From: Nitrospirota bacterium | Lineage (GTDB): Bacteria; Nitrospirota; Thermodesulfovibrionia; Thermodesulfovibrionales; UBA6898 | Assembly: GCA_021813425.1 (NCBI GenBank) | Contig: JAKAKQ010000270.1 | Coordinates: 1 to 35,523 of the forward strand | Length of the DNA stretch: 35,523 nucleotides | Direction: 5' to 3' | Part shown: piece after piece, positions 7,396 to 14,619 of the stretch | Numbering within the stretch: position 1 is the first letter of the stretch | How the letters are laid out: every line of letters starts with the position of its first letter | Notes under the pieces: generated by a model | The model's database searches: none | Told to the model about the DNA's origin: nothing | Seen by the model: the letters and a program-made list of their open reading frames with translations, nothing else | Made by a program: the position numbers and the translations under genes

Positions 7396-8166
7396 TCAGC
7401 CCTTACCCTTCATCTTCTTCTCTATCTGCCGGCATATACCGTACAGCATCTGTAATTCCCATTCGGTAAGTCCTGCCCTGCCGATAAAATGCCTCAGGTT
7501 ATTAATGATCTTTTTCTTGAGGTTCCTGTCGCCCATCGGGATATACTCAAGCAGTTCCAGAATGCCTGAAATCCTTTCGTATAAGGGCGATATATCTCCA
7601 TGATCCAGTAAAGACCGGCGTTTGAGGACTGGAGGTCCTTCACCTTTATCTTCGTCACCCGCAATTTCCGGATAGAAGCCTGATTTCGAGAGCTCGTAGG
7701 CAATAATCAGGACCGCCTGGGAAAGGTTCAGGGAAGGCTGGATCTTGCTGCTGGGGATCGTCAGCATGAAACCGCACTCCTCCACTTCGTCATTAAAAAG
7801 CCCCCTTGCCTCTCTTCCAAAAAGGATCGCTGTTTTATTATTTCCGGCTATATCAAAAATCCTCCTGGCGCCACGTTCCACCGGAAAAATCATGCCGCGC
7901 CTTTTGCCCATCCTCCTCGTTGTTCCGACAACTATTGCTTTGTCTTTTATTGCATCCTGAACCGTAGTAAATATCTCCGCAGAATCTAAAACATCGTGGG
8001 CATTACGGGCAAACCATCTCCCCTCACCGGTCATCGAAGGAGGAGGTTTTACAAGGCAAAGGTTCCTGAAGCCCATATTTTTTATCGCCCTTGCCGAGGC
8101 GCCGATATTGCCTGGCTCCTTCGGCTCCACAAGGACAAAATATATATTATCCTTCCAGTCTTTCAT
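7396..8166 (-). CDS. trmJ: tRNA (cytidine/uridine-2'-O-)-methyltransferase, TrmJ-like
   Basis: A 256-aa SPOUT-family methyltransferase. N-terminal VLVEPKEPGNIGASARAIKNMG is the classic TrmH/TrmJ opening with the catalytic Arg. AILFGREARGL and the C-terminal knot SLNLSQAVLIIAYEL form the SAM-binding trefoil. In characterised homologues TrmJ 2'-O-methylates tRNA position 32. A C-terminal extension of about 90 residues (ending in a helix-rich IGRAGLTEWELQML segment) is typical of TrmJ rather than TrmH or TrmL. It is divergent from nadE across a 98-base gap and is followed by the ubiB-like gene. Substrate is assigned from family and not proven here. Confidence 0.88.
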   Translation of the reverse strand: MKDWKDNIYFVLVEPKEPGNIGASARAIKNMGFRNLCLVKPPPSMTGEGRWFARNAHDVLDSAEIFTTVQDAIKDKAIVVGTTRRMGKRRGMIFPVERGARRIFDIAGNNKTAILFGREARGLFNDEVEECGFMLTIPSSKIQPSLNLSQAVLIIAYELSKSGFYPEIAGDEDKGEGPPVLKRRSLLDHGDISPLYERISGILELLEYIPMGDRNLKKKIINNLRHFIGRAGLTEWELQMLYGICRQIEKKMKGKG

Positions 8167-8216
8167 GCCATAGTTTATCAGGTATCAAAGGCTTTTTGCA
8201 GTTTAAACATTGATGC

Positions 8217-8245
8217 TTTACAAACAAAGCTCTTTTTCTTATTAT
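8217..8245 (+). promoter_or_regulatory. Promoter of the nadE operon
   Basis: TTTACA (8217-8222) and TATTAT (8240-8245) are spaced by 17 bases, giving a start about 8252 and a short leader before the nadE ATG at 8265, which has AAAAGGA in front of it. It is in the divergent trmJ/nadE gap. Confidence 0.55.
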
Positions 8246-8264
8246 TGTTAAAAGGACAAAACAG

Positions 8265-10001
8265 ATGAAGATCTTACGTATAGCACTTGCACAGATAAAC
8301 TCTACGGTCGGGGACCTCCCCGGCAATTCCAAAAAAATCGTGGAATATATCAAGAAGGCGAAAAGGCATAAGGCCGACATAGTGGCCTTTCCGGAACTCG
8401 CTGTTACAGGCTATCCCCCTGAGGACCTTATCCTTAAGCCCCAGTTTATAAGGGATAATATTGCAGAGATAAAGAAGATTGGCGGTAAGGTTTCCGGCAT
8501 AACAGCCATAATAGGGTTTGTTGATCTGAAACAGGATAAAAGCATATGCAATGCAGCAGCAGTAATTGCTGAAGGAAGGATAATCGATGTGTATCACAAG
8601 ATTTTTCTGCCGAATTATGGAGTGTTTGATGAATTCAGATATTTCAGGTCAGGAAAGAGGTTTCCTGTATATAGCCTGAACAATATAAAGATCGGGATTA
8701 ACATATGTGAAGATATTTGGCACAGTGACGGCCCGGCCCGTATTCAGTCGCTTGCAGGCGCCGAAGTGATAATAAACATCAACTCTTCACCGTACGAGAG
8801 AGGCAAGCACTTGAGAAGGGAGAAAATTTTAGGTGAAAGGTCTTCACAGAACAAGGTTATGATCGCATACCTTAATTCTGTAGGCGGCCAGGACGAGCTG
8901 GTGTTTGACGGCTTCAGCATGGTTTATGACCACAGGGGTTGTTTGATGGCAAGGGGGAAGCAGTTTAAGGAAGATATGATGATCATAGACCTTGATATCG
9001 AACAGGTCAGGAGATTCAGAAAGGTCAAAATATCATCAGAAAAACATAAAATGACAAGATTGGCAGGTAAAGTCGAAAAGATTAAAATCCCTGCATTTGA
9101 GCGTACCGAAAGAAAATCACCTGGGCATTTTTATATAGAGCCCGTGTTGCAGTGCGAAGAAGAGATATACAGGGCGCTTGTGCTCGGGACATCTGATTAT
9201 ATCAGGAAGAACGGGTTCAAGGGCGTTGTTATCGGCCTTAGCGGTGGGATTGATTCGTCCCTTGTTGCCTCGATCGCAGTCGATGCGATCGGAAGGGAGA
9301 ATGTGACCGGACTGTTCATGCCGTCAGGATTTACTTCAAAAGAGAGCAGGGAAGATGCGTTTGAGCTTGCTCAGAATCTCGGCATTAATATAATAGAAAT
9401 ATCTATCGAAGATATTATGAAGGGATACATTAGAGTGCTTTCAAGCAAGTTCAGCGGCAGGGGAGAGGACACAACAGAGGAAAACCTGCAGGCCAGAATT
9501 CGGGGCAACCTCCTGATGGCGTTTTCCAATAAATTCGGCTGGCTCGTACTTACAACAGGAAATAAGTCTGAAATGAGTGTTGGGTATGCTACACTTTATG
9601 GAGATATGGCCGGAGGTTTCGCGGTCATAAAGGATGTGCCCAAGACACTCGTGTATGAGATATGCAGGTGGAGAAATTCGGAAGGGAAAGACAGGGTAAT
9701 CCCTGAAAGGGTATTATGGAAAGAACCTACTGCTGAGCTTAAGCCTGATCAAAAAGACAGCGATACCCTCCCTCCTTATCCAGTGCTTGACCCGATACTC
9801 AAGGCATATATCGAGGACGAAATGAGCTTTGAGGAGATCCTGAAACTCGGATGCGAACCTGAATGTGCTAAAAAGGTTATAGACATGATAGACAAAAGCG
9901 AGTATAAAAGGAGACAGGCGCCGCCAGGGATAAAAATAACTGCCAGGGCCTTTGGCAGGGACAGGCGGTTTCCAATAACAAACAAGTACAGGAGTTACTG
10001 A
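8265..10001 (+). CDS. nadE: Glutamine-dependent NAD+ synthetase
   Basis: A 578-aa two-domain enzyme making NAD+ from deamido-NAD+, ATP and glutamine. The N-terminal nitrilase-type glutaminase carries the catalytic triad: Glu44 in AFPELAVTGY, Lys112 in YHKIFLPNYG and Cys148 in NICEDIWH. The C-terminal synthetase has the PP-loop SGGIDSS at residues 326-332 and TTGNKSEMSVGY further on. Length matches the bacterial glutamine-dependent type. It is the first gene of a compact operon; its TGA overlaps the ATG of the next gene by one base. Confidence 0.97.
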   Translation: MKILRIALAQINSTVGDLPGNSKKIVEYIKKAKRHKADIVAFPELAVTGYPPEDLILKPQFIRDNIAEIKKIGGKVSGITAIIGFVDLKQDKSICNAAAVIAEGRIIDVYHKIFLPNYGVFDEFRYFRSGKRFPVYSLNNIKIGINICEDIWHSDGPARIQSLAGAEVIININSSPYERGKHLRREKILGERSSQNKVMIAYLNSVGGQDELVFDGFSMVYDHRGCLMARGKQFKEDMMIIDLDIEQVRRFRKVKISSEKHKMTRLAGKVEKIKIPAFERTERKSPGHFYIEPVLQCEEEIYRALVLGTSDYIRKNGFKGVVIGLSGGIDSSLVASIAVDAIGRENVTGLFMPSGFTSKESREDAFELAQNLGINIIEISIEDIMKGYIRVLSSKFSGRGEDTTEENLQARIRGNLLMAFSNKFGWLVLTTGNKSEMSVGYATLYGDMAGGFAVIKDVPKTLVYEICRWRNSEGKDRVIPERVLWKEPTAELKPDQKDSDTLPPYPVLDPILKAYIEDEMSFEEILKLGCEPECAKKVIDMIDKSEYKRRQAPPGIKITARAFGRDRRFPITNKYRSY

Positions 10002-10192
10002 TGGAAGAATTAAGGGTTTGTTTAAACTGCAGGCATGAAAAGGGATTCAACATTTTTTTTAAAAAAAGCAAGGATGGTAAAGGCAAGGTCAAGATATGCC
10101 TGATATGTCCTAACTGCGGACAGTCCTCTGACATCGGCTGGACTACATCCAGCATTAAGTCGTTCAAGGCAGAGAAGGGCCTAATTTATTGA
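10001..10192 (+). CDS. Small zinc-ribbon-like protein
   Basis: A 63-aa protein with two Cys pairs, C7-x2-C10 and C36-x2-C39, plus an extra Cys33 (CLICPNCG), consistent with one structural zinc site. The residues between are basic (FKKSKDGKGKVK). It starts one base inside the nadE stop (TGATG) and ends overlapping the next ATG in the same way, so it is translated within the operon. I do not recognise a named family. It could be a nucleic-acid-binding or protein-interaction module; no function is supported by the sequence. Confidence 0.7.
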   Translation: MEELRVCLNCRHEKGFNIFFKKSKDGKGKVKICLICPNCGQSSDIGWTTSSIKSFKAEKGLIY

Positions 10193-10443
10193 TGGGATAT
10201 TTGAGGATTATCCTGGTCGCCATATCAATATTGATTTTTATCTCTTCAGCATATCCGGAGAATAAGGAAGGTTTCCAATTCTCAAAGCAGCCCGAGTTGC
10301 AGCAGATAAAACCAAAGAAGCCGGTAAAGATCAAGCTCAGGCGAACTCAAAAAGACGGATACATATGGGAACTTACAGGCGATGACGCTGATGAGATTAT
10401 AAAGACCGATAGAAAACTAAGAAAGATGCTGAATGTGCAGTGA
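10192..10443 (+). CDS. Small exported protein of unknown function
   Basis: I start this at ATG 10192, which shares one base with the preceding TGA, rather than the TTG at 10189 in the track. The product is 83 aa. Residues about 5-20 are a hydrophobic signal segment (ILVAISILIFISSAYP), followed by a short basic mature part with KPVKIKLRRTQKDGYIWELTGDDADEI. That resembles a small beta-rich periplasmic domain. No Cys follows the signal, so it is not a lipoprotein. The family is unknown to me. It is translationally linked to its neighbours, since the next gene starts inside its stop. Confidence 0.65.
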   Translation: MGYLRIILVAISILIFISSAYPENKEGFQFSKQPELQQIKPKKPVKIKLRRTQKDGYIWELTGDDADEIIKTDRKLRKMLNVQ

Positions 10444-11264
10444 AGGGAATTCTCTATATCGTATCAACTCCGATAGGGAATCTTGAGGATATTAGTCTTC
10501 GGGCTTTAAGGGTTTTGAAAGAGGTTGATGTTATTGCTGCAGAGGATACAAGACATTCGCTTAAGCTCCTTAATCATTATGGCATCTCCAGACCTTTGAT
10601 AAGCTACTGTGGAGAGAAGGAAAAGGCAAGGTCTGAAGAGGTGATCAAGAGGCTTAATTCAGGACAATCAGTAGCATTGATATCTGATGCAGGAACCCCG
10701 GGCATATCAGACCCGGGCAGTGTCTTGATAAAAAAGGCTATTGAAGAGGGGATCGATATAATCCCGGTCCCCGGACCTGCGGCTTTTGTTGCAGCACTTT
10801 CGATATCAGGTTTTTCGACTGAGGAGTTTATCTTCTGCGGATTCCTTCCTGCAAAGAAATCCCAAAGGCAAAAGGCATTAAAGGAGCTGAGTCTTGAAAA
10901 AAGGACTATTGTCATATATGAGGCCCCGCACAGGATACTGGAGTCTGTTGCCGATATAAATGAAATATTCGGAGAAAGAAATGCGGTCCTTGTAAAGGAG
11001 ATAACAAAGCTCTATGAGGAAGTGATAAGAGGGAAGATACCGGAAATACTTAAACGTTTGAACAGCTCAAAGATAGCAGGGGAGTATGTCATAGTGGTTG
11101 AAGGCAAACCTGAAGAGATAAAAGCGAATATTGAGGATGCTATGATGGAGATAAAGTCACTCATAAGAAAAGGACTTGGCAGAAAAGATGCGGTTAAACG
11201 GATTGCTGAGGAATACGGCCTCAGCAAGAAAGAACTTTACGACAAAAGTCTTGCAGGAGGTTGA
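10440..11264 (+). CDS. rsmI: 16S rRNA (cytidine1402-2'-O)-methyltransferase RsmI
   Basis: A 274-aa tetrapyrrole-methylase-fold enzyme that 2'-O-methylates C1402 of 16S rRNA. Evidence is the opening LYIVSTPIGNLEDISLRAL, the AEDTRHS stretch, the SAM-binding SDAGTPGISDPG, PVPGPAAFVAALSISG and FCGFLPAK. The start is GTG at 10440, overlapping the previous stop as GTGA. Length is normal. The C-terminal helix-turn region (GLGRKDAVKRIAEEYGL) is also typical of RsmI. Confidence 0.95.
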   Translation: MKGILYIVSTPIGNLEDISLRALRVLKEVDVIAAEDTRHSLKLLNHYGISRPLISYCGEKEKARSEEVIKRLNSGQSVALISDAGTPGISDPGSVLIKKAIEEGIDIIPVPGPAAFVAALSISGFSTEEFIFCGFLPAKKSQRQKALKELSLEKRTIVIYEAPHRILESVADINEIFGERNAVLVKEITKLYEEVIRGKIPEILKRLNSSKIAGEYVIVVEGKPEEIKANIEDAMMEIKSLIRKGLGRKDAVKRIAEEYGLSKKELYDKSLAGG

Positions 11265-11268
11265 GGCT

Positions 11269-11544
11269 ATGGTTAAACTTAAACCTTTAGCGTTGGGCAT
11301 AGCCCTTGGCACAGTATGGGGTGTATCTATTTTTGTAACTACCTGGATTTCTTACTATACCCACTATGGCAGGTTGTTTCTCGAGGTGCTCGCACAGTCT
11401 ATATATCCGGGATATACGATAACACGGCTCGGGAGCTTCTTAGGATTAATATACGGATTCCTTGACGGTCTGGTCAGCGGGACAGTGATAGGGTGGATAT
11501 ATAACAAGATTGCCGGCTTGTCGGCCAAACAGCTTGCGAGCTGA
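11269..11544 (+). CDS. Small membrane protein, two to three TM segments (holin-like annotation)
   Basis: The listed ORF begins inside rsmI, but ATG 11269 has GCAGGAGG at a proper distance, so I take a 91-aa product (MVKLKPLALG). It has a hydrophobic glycine-rich helix (ALGIALGTVWGVSIFVTTWI), the motif IYPGYTITRLGSFLGLIYGFLDG, and a second/third helix (SGTVIGWIYNKI). Similar short proteins in anaerobes are often labelled bacteriophage holin, but nothing here suggests a phage; it is more likely a housekeeping membrane protein of unknown role. It sits 4 bases after rsmI and 21 bases before the DUF362 gene. Confidence 0.75.
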   Translation: MVKLKPLALGIALGTVWGVSIFVTTWISYYTHYGRLFLEVLAQSIYPGYTITRLGSFLGLIYGFLDGLVSGTVIGWIYNKIAGLSAKQLAS

Positions 11545-11565
11545 ATTGCTGTTTAAGGAGGTCTA

Positions 11566-12687
11566 ATGTCAAAGGTCTACTTCGCATCTTCACGTACAAA
11601 AAAATGGAGTTACGACGACAGCATGCCGGGTAAACTGGAAAGGCTTTTGAAGGAAATAGGCATGATGAATTATTTCAGCCCTGATGAATGGGTTGCAGTA
11701 AAGACCCATTTTGGCTCTGAAGGCGCACACAGGATAGTAAGACCGGTCTTCTTAAGGAAGGTTGTGGATGCCCTGAAAAGAATAGGGGCCAGGCCATTTG
11801 TTACAGATACTGTAAGGATAAAGGGCCTTGATTATCTTGAGGTTGCAAACCAAAACGGGATAAATCATCTTTCAGTAGGCTCTCCGGTTGTCCTTGCAGA
11901 CGGTCTTTACGGTAATGATAATTTGATGGTCAAGGCAGGGGAGATTCTTGGTGAGATTGCGATAGCCTCAGTTATTTATGATGTCCCGGCCATGGTTGTC
12001 TGTTCTCATGTGAAGGGGCATATTAATTCGGGGTACGCTGGGGCGATCAAGAACCTTGCAATGGGAGGGGTGAGCGGATATCACCGCACATACGGATGGA
12101 AATGCGGGAGAGGTTCAATGCATACAATAGGGGAAGGAGAGCTTGTCTGGGATGCTGAAAAATGCGAATTGTGCTATCAGTGCAGGGATGTATGTCCGCT
12201 GGATGCCATTCAATTTAAGGATGATGAACTGGTTTGGGAAGATAATGTATGCTGGAGGTGTGGAAGGTGCGAGCGGGTCTGCCAGTCCGAGTCCCTGACA
12301 CTTCCCGGGGACAGCGAGAGATTCATACGTTCACTTGCTGAGGCTGCACGTGCTGTAATAAGTACCTTTGAGCCAAATAAAATAATCTATATTAATTTTA
12401 TGGCAGAGATCCAGCCTGAATGTGACTGTATGCCTGCCGCAGATGTCCCTGTAATTCAGGATATAGGAATCCTTATATCTGAAGATATCGTATCTATAGA
12501 GCAAGCGAGCATTGATATGCTTCTCGGATCGCTTCCCCTGCCGGGTTCTCTTGCAAATGACAGGGATATAAAAGATGGAGAAGACATTATAATGAAATTA
12601 CACAATAAGCCCTATATCTTACAGATAGAAGAAGCTGAAAGGCTTGGTCTTGGTTTAAGAAAATATGAACTTATTGAAATAAAATAA
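11566..12687 (+). CDS. DUF362 domain protein with two [4Fe-4S] ferredoxin motifs
   Basis: A 373-aa protein. The first ~190 residues are a DUF362 domain (VAVKTHFGSEGAHRIVRP, SHVKGHINSGYAGAIKNLAMG). A bacterial ferredoxin insert follows at about 196-240 with CELCYQCRDVCP and CWRCGRCERVC, each giving the Cys spacing for a [4Fe-4S] cluster. A C-terminal part has ECDCMPAADVPVIQDIG. DUF362 proteins are common in anaerobes and presumed redox or metal-handling; their reaction is not established. GGAGG lies 6-10 bases before ATG. It closes the nadE operon; no plus-strand terminator with a T-tract follows. Confidence 0.9.
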   Translation: MSKVYFASSRTKKWSYDDSMPGKLERLLKEIGMMNYFSPDEWVAVKTHFGSEGAHRIVRPVFLRKVVDALKRIGARPFVTDTVRIKGLDYLEVANQNGINHLSVGSPVVLADGLYGNDNLMVKAGEILGEIAIASVIYDVPAMVVCSHVKGHINSGYAGAIKNLAMGGVSGYHRTYGWKCGRGSMHTIGEGELVWDAEKCELCYQCRDVCPLDAIQFKDDELVWEDNVCWRCGRCERVCQSESLTLPGDSERFIRSLAEAARAVISTFEPNKIIYINFMAEIQPECDCMPAADVPVIQDIGILISEDIVSIEQASIDMLLGSLPLPGSLANDRDIKDGEDIIMKLHNKPYILQIEEAERLGLGLRKYELIEIK

Positions 12688-12724
12688 AAAAAAGTGCTGC
12701 TGTCCGTGGGATGTGGACAGCAGC
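12685..12724 (-). terminator. Strong hairpin terminator oriented for the minus strand
   Basis: Perfect 10-bp stem GCTGCTGTCC (12696-12705) / GGACAGCAGC (12715-12724) with a 9-base loop. Read on the minus strand it is followed by an uninterrupted T run (the A-run at 12685-12693), a textbook intrinsic terminator. On the plus strand no T-tract follows, so it would not stop the upstream operon by itself. Confidence 0.65.
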
Positions 12725-12793
12725 TTAGGGGAGGTAACGAGGCGCTTAATGATTATATAAAAACAGACTTTTAGAGAATTGTCAAGGAAAATA

Positions 12794-12808
12794 TATAGGT
12801 AACCTATA
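12794..12808. promoter_or_regulatory. Palindrome TATAGGT-A-ACCTATA upstream of the Crp/Fnr gene
   Basis: A perfect 7-bp inverted repeat around one base, 73 bases before the regulator's ATG. Its half-site differs from the TATGAY sites near 14.0-14.3 kb, so another regulator may bind here. Nothing else is recognisable in 12725-12880 apart from AT-rich sequence and a T-run just before the gene. Confidence 0.35.
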
Positions 12809-12880
12809 AATTCTAATTTTAGAAACTCTATTAAATTTTATTAGTTTGTAATTTGTCCTTTTTTTTATTATTCTACTTCT

Positions 12881-13549
12881 ATGTTTGACATCAGGCAGGT
12901 ATCGATATTCAGCACATTAATCCCACAGGAAGCCAGAGAGATAATTCCGTATCTTATGCCTGACAAATTCGTAAAAAAAGAGACCATTTTTTCCGAGGGC
13001 GACCAGTCTGAATGGTTCTATATTGTTACAAAAGGGAAGGTTAAGATAACAAAGATATCCCAGGAAGGCAAAGAGATAATTTTAGAGATCATTTCACCAA
13101 AAGATTTTTTTGGCGGTATAGCTGTTGTAAGGGGATTCCCTTATCCTGCCAATGCCGTTGCTATGGATGATACAGAGGTCCTGAAAATCTCGAGAAATAA
13201 TCTCATGAAGATAATGGACAGATTCCCGAACCTTATGTATTGTATGGCAACTAATATAGGGGACAGGATAAAAGACTCTCACGAGATGATCAAGAGTATA
13301 GCTCTCGAAAAGGTGGAATCAAGGATTGCATCACTGCTTATAAAACTGTCGGACAAGGCCGGGGAAAAGACTGCTGACGGTATGATGATAAACATCAAGC
13401 TTACAAAGCAGGACATAGCAGAAATGGTCGGGACAACAGTAGAGACATCCATCAGGACCATGAGCAAGTTTTCAAAGCAGGGGCTGATAGCATCAAAGTC
13501 CGGAAGGATTGTTATCAGGGACCTCGAAAAGCTGAAGTCCCTGACATAA
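12881..13549 (+). CDS. Crp/Fnr-family transcription regulator
   Basis: A 222-aa regulator. Residues about 10-115 form the cyclic-nucleotide-like sensor barrel (FVKKETIFSEGDQSEWFYIVTKGKVKI), followed by the dimer helix (SRIASLLIKL) and a winged helix (LTKQDIAEMVGTTVETSIRTMSKF, about 171-194). It lacks the N-terminal Cys cluster of Fnr, so it is not an oxygen-sensing Fe-S protein. It resembles the Dnr/HcpR/NnrR side of the family, which can bind heme or respond to NO, but the ligand cannot be read from sequence. The recognition helix keeps Glu and Arg (VETSIR), suited to a TGA half-site, as found upstream of the two neighbouring genes. No Shine-Dalgarno precedes the ATG (ttctacttct). Confidence 0.9.
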   Translation: MFDIRQVSIFSTLIPQEAREIIPYLMPDKFVKKETIFSEGDQSEWFYIVTKGKVKITKISQEGKEIILEIISPKDFFGGIAVVRGFPYPANAVAMDDTEVLKISRNNLMKIMDRFPNLMYCMATNIGDRIKDSHEMIKSIALEKVESRIASLLIKLSDKAGEKTADGMMINIKLTKQDIAEMVGTTVETSIRTMSKFSKQGLIASKSGRIVIRDLEKLKSLT

Positions 13550-13555
13550 ACGGTT

Positions 13556-13957
13556 TTATGCTTTGGGCAGAAGGGTCGCAAGCATATTGTAAAAAAACAA
13601 ACCGATCGAGACCACCTGTAGCGCTCCGAAAACTGCTGCAAATCCTTCAAAAGTCTTCAAAGGCATAAACACATTCAGCGTGTAAAATAAAAGCATGCCG
13701 ATGAGGCTGATGTTTGCTGCAAGGAAATGCAATTCTCCAAGTTGTGGATATCTAAGCGGTCTTCCGGAAAACCGTGGCAGAACATGGTATCCGACCCCGT
13801 AGATCATCATCGAGACCCATCCGAGCATATTAAGATGGGAATGCACAAACTTTAGCGACATTAGAGAGGGATACCTCAGCATGCATACGCCCAGTATTGA
13901 TGAGATTCCAAGATAGATTATGCTTGAGATAATAAAATTTTTGACAAACCTGTCCAT
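13556..13957 (-). CDS. Small heme-copper-oxidase subunit I-like membrane protein
   Basis: A 133-aa protein with about four TM helices. The stretch KFVHSHLNMLGWVSMMIYGVGYHVLPRFSGRPL looks like TM helix II of CcoN/NorB-type subunit I, where the first His is a low-spin heme ligand. Three His residues (HSH and YHV) lie in or beside it. The full 12-helix subunit is absent; such short stand-alone versions occur in anaerobe NO/oxygen-stress loci. Likely role (inference): heme-binding membrane protein in NO or O2 response. AAGGAGG precedes ATG. A Crp/Fnr-type palindrome (14022-14037) sits at -41.5 from its predicted start. It converges with the regulator gene, 6 bases apart. Confidence 0.75.
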   Translation of the reverse strand: MDRFVKNFIISSIIYLGISSILGVCMLRYPSLMSLKFVHSHLNMLGWVSMMIYGVGYHVLPRFSGRPLRYPQLGELHFLAANISLIGMLLFYTLNVFMPLKTFEGFAAVFGALQVVSIGLFFYNMLATLLPKA

Positions 13958-13994
13958 ATTTCCTCCTTAAAATATTTACATGATTTCTGCATTA

Positions 13995-14037
13995 ATCATA
14001 TAACAGAAAATTCAAGCCGTCTATGATAAATGTCATA
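13995..14037 (-). promoter_or_regulatory. Class II Crp/Fnr-type operator and -10 for the oxidase-like gene
   Basis: Palindrome TATGAT-AAAT-GTCATA (14022-14037) has its centre at 14029.5. On the minus strand the -10 box TATGAT (14000-13995) predicts a start at 13988, putting the operator centre at exactly -41.5, the classic class II activation position. No -35 is needed in that arrangement. Confidence 0.6.
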
Positions 14038-14055
14038 AAGCATCTTTATTATTCA

Positions 14056-14252
14056 TAGCCCGGATTATTCATAAACTGTTGCAGGTGGAAGGCGGGATAT
14101 AGTACTCTCGCTCATTCTCGCTGCGCTCCGAGGCTTTTGCCTCTTGATCTAACAGAAACATACTGTCGGAATATCGGCAAAAGAAACCGCTCGAATACTA
14201 TATCCCGCCTCATTCTGGCTTGCTTTGTTTGAAATTCATGAATAATGTGAGA
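14056..14252 (+). repeat. Nested-palindrome repeat element, copy A
   Basis: Starts TAGCCCGGATTATTCATAAAC and ends near TTCATGAATAATGTGAGA, with the outer pair ATTATTCAT (14064-14072) / ATGAATAAT (14238-14246). The inner pair is a perfect 14-bp inverted repeat GGCGGGATATAGTA (14091-14104) / TACTATATCCCGCC (14196-14209), with a small hairpin CTCGCTGCGCTCCGAG inside. It aligns with 5741-5552. It encodes no protein and lies between the two Crp/Fnr-type operators of the divergent genes. It and the operators account for the 419-base gap 13958-14376. Confidence 0.75.
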
Positions 14253-14301
14253 TAGAAAAGGCTGGGAGTTTATCAGATGCTGACAATTCAACTCCTACAA
14301 G

Positions 14302-14344
14302 TATGACAAAGGTCATATCATTCATTTTTCTCATCGGCTAAAAT
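14302..14344 (+). promoter_or_regulatory. Class II Crp/Fnr-type operator and -10 for the DUF1858 gene
   Basis: Perfect palindrome TATGAC-AAAG-GTCATA (14302-14317), centre 14309.5. The -10 TAAAAT at 14339-14344 gives a start at 14351, again placing the centre at -41.5. It is nearly identical to the site at 14022-14037. Confidence 0.65.
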
Positions 14345-14376
14345 GAAGATATAAAAAATTAAATAAGGAGGATAAG

Positions 14377-14586
14377 ATGAACGCAACAAAAAAACTCGTG
14401 ACAAAGGATTCCATAATCGGAGATGTTATCAGGGAACAGCCGGGTGCAAAAGACGTCATACAGAAGTATTTCGGTGGCGGATGTTTTACCTGTCCGGGAA
14501 TAAATATGGAGTCAATAGCTTTTGGGTCCATGATGCATAACCTTGACCCTGACAAGATTGTGAAAGAAATAAACGAACTGGCATAA
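14377..14586 (+). CDS. DUF1858 / hybrid-cluster-associated redox disulfide protein
   Basis: A 69-aa protein of the DUF1858 type (TIGR03980-like). It has DSIIGDVIREQPGAKDVIQKYFGGGCFTCPG with the redox-type CxxC, then a second short helix. The N-terminal domain of ScdA/RIC-type iron-sulfur repair proteins has the same fold, and stand-alone forms are found with hybrid cluster protein genes. A role in nitrosative or redox stress is inferred from family and from the operator upstream. AAGGAGG lies at the right distance from ATG. The small zinc-knuckle gene follows after 33 bases. Confidence 0.88.
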   Translation: MNATKKLVTKDSIIGDVIREQPGAKDVIQKYFGGGCFTCPGINMESIAFGSMMHNLDPDKIVKEINELA

Positions 14587-14619
14587 TAGTCAGGCCTGAG
14601 AAACCGAGGAGGAATAAAA

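Noticed and set aside
8147-8380. 77-aa ORF with CLNCKK motif on the minus strand
   Set aside because: It overlaps the start of nadE and the trmJ/nadE promoter region; no ribosome site, considered a shadow.
11269-11544. Phage holin and prophage remnant
   Set aside because: No phage structural, lysis or integrase genes accompany the small membrane protein, which sits in a housekeeping operon.
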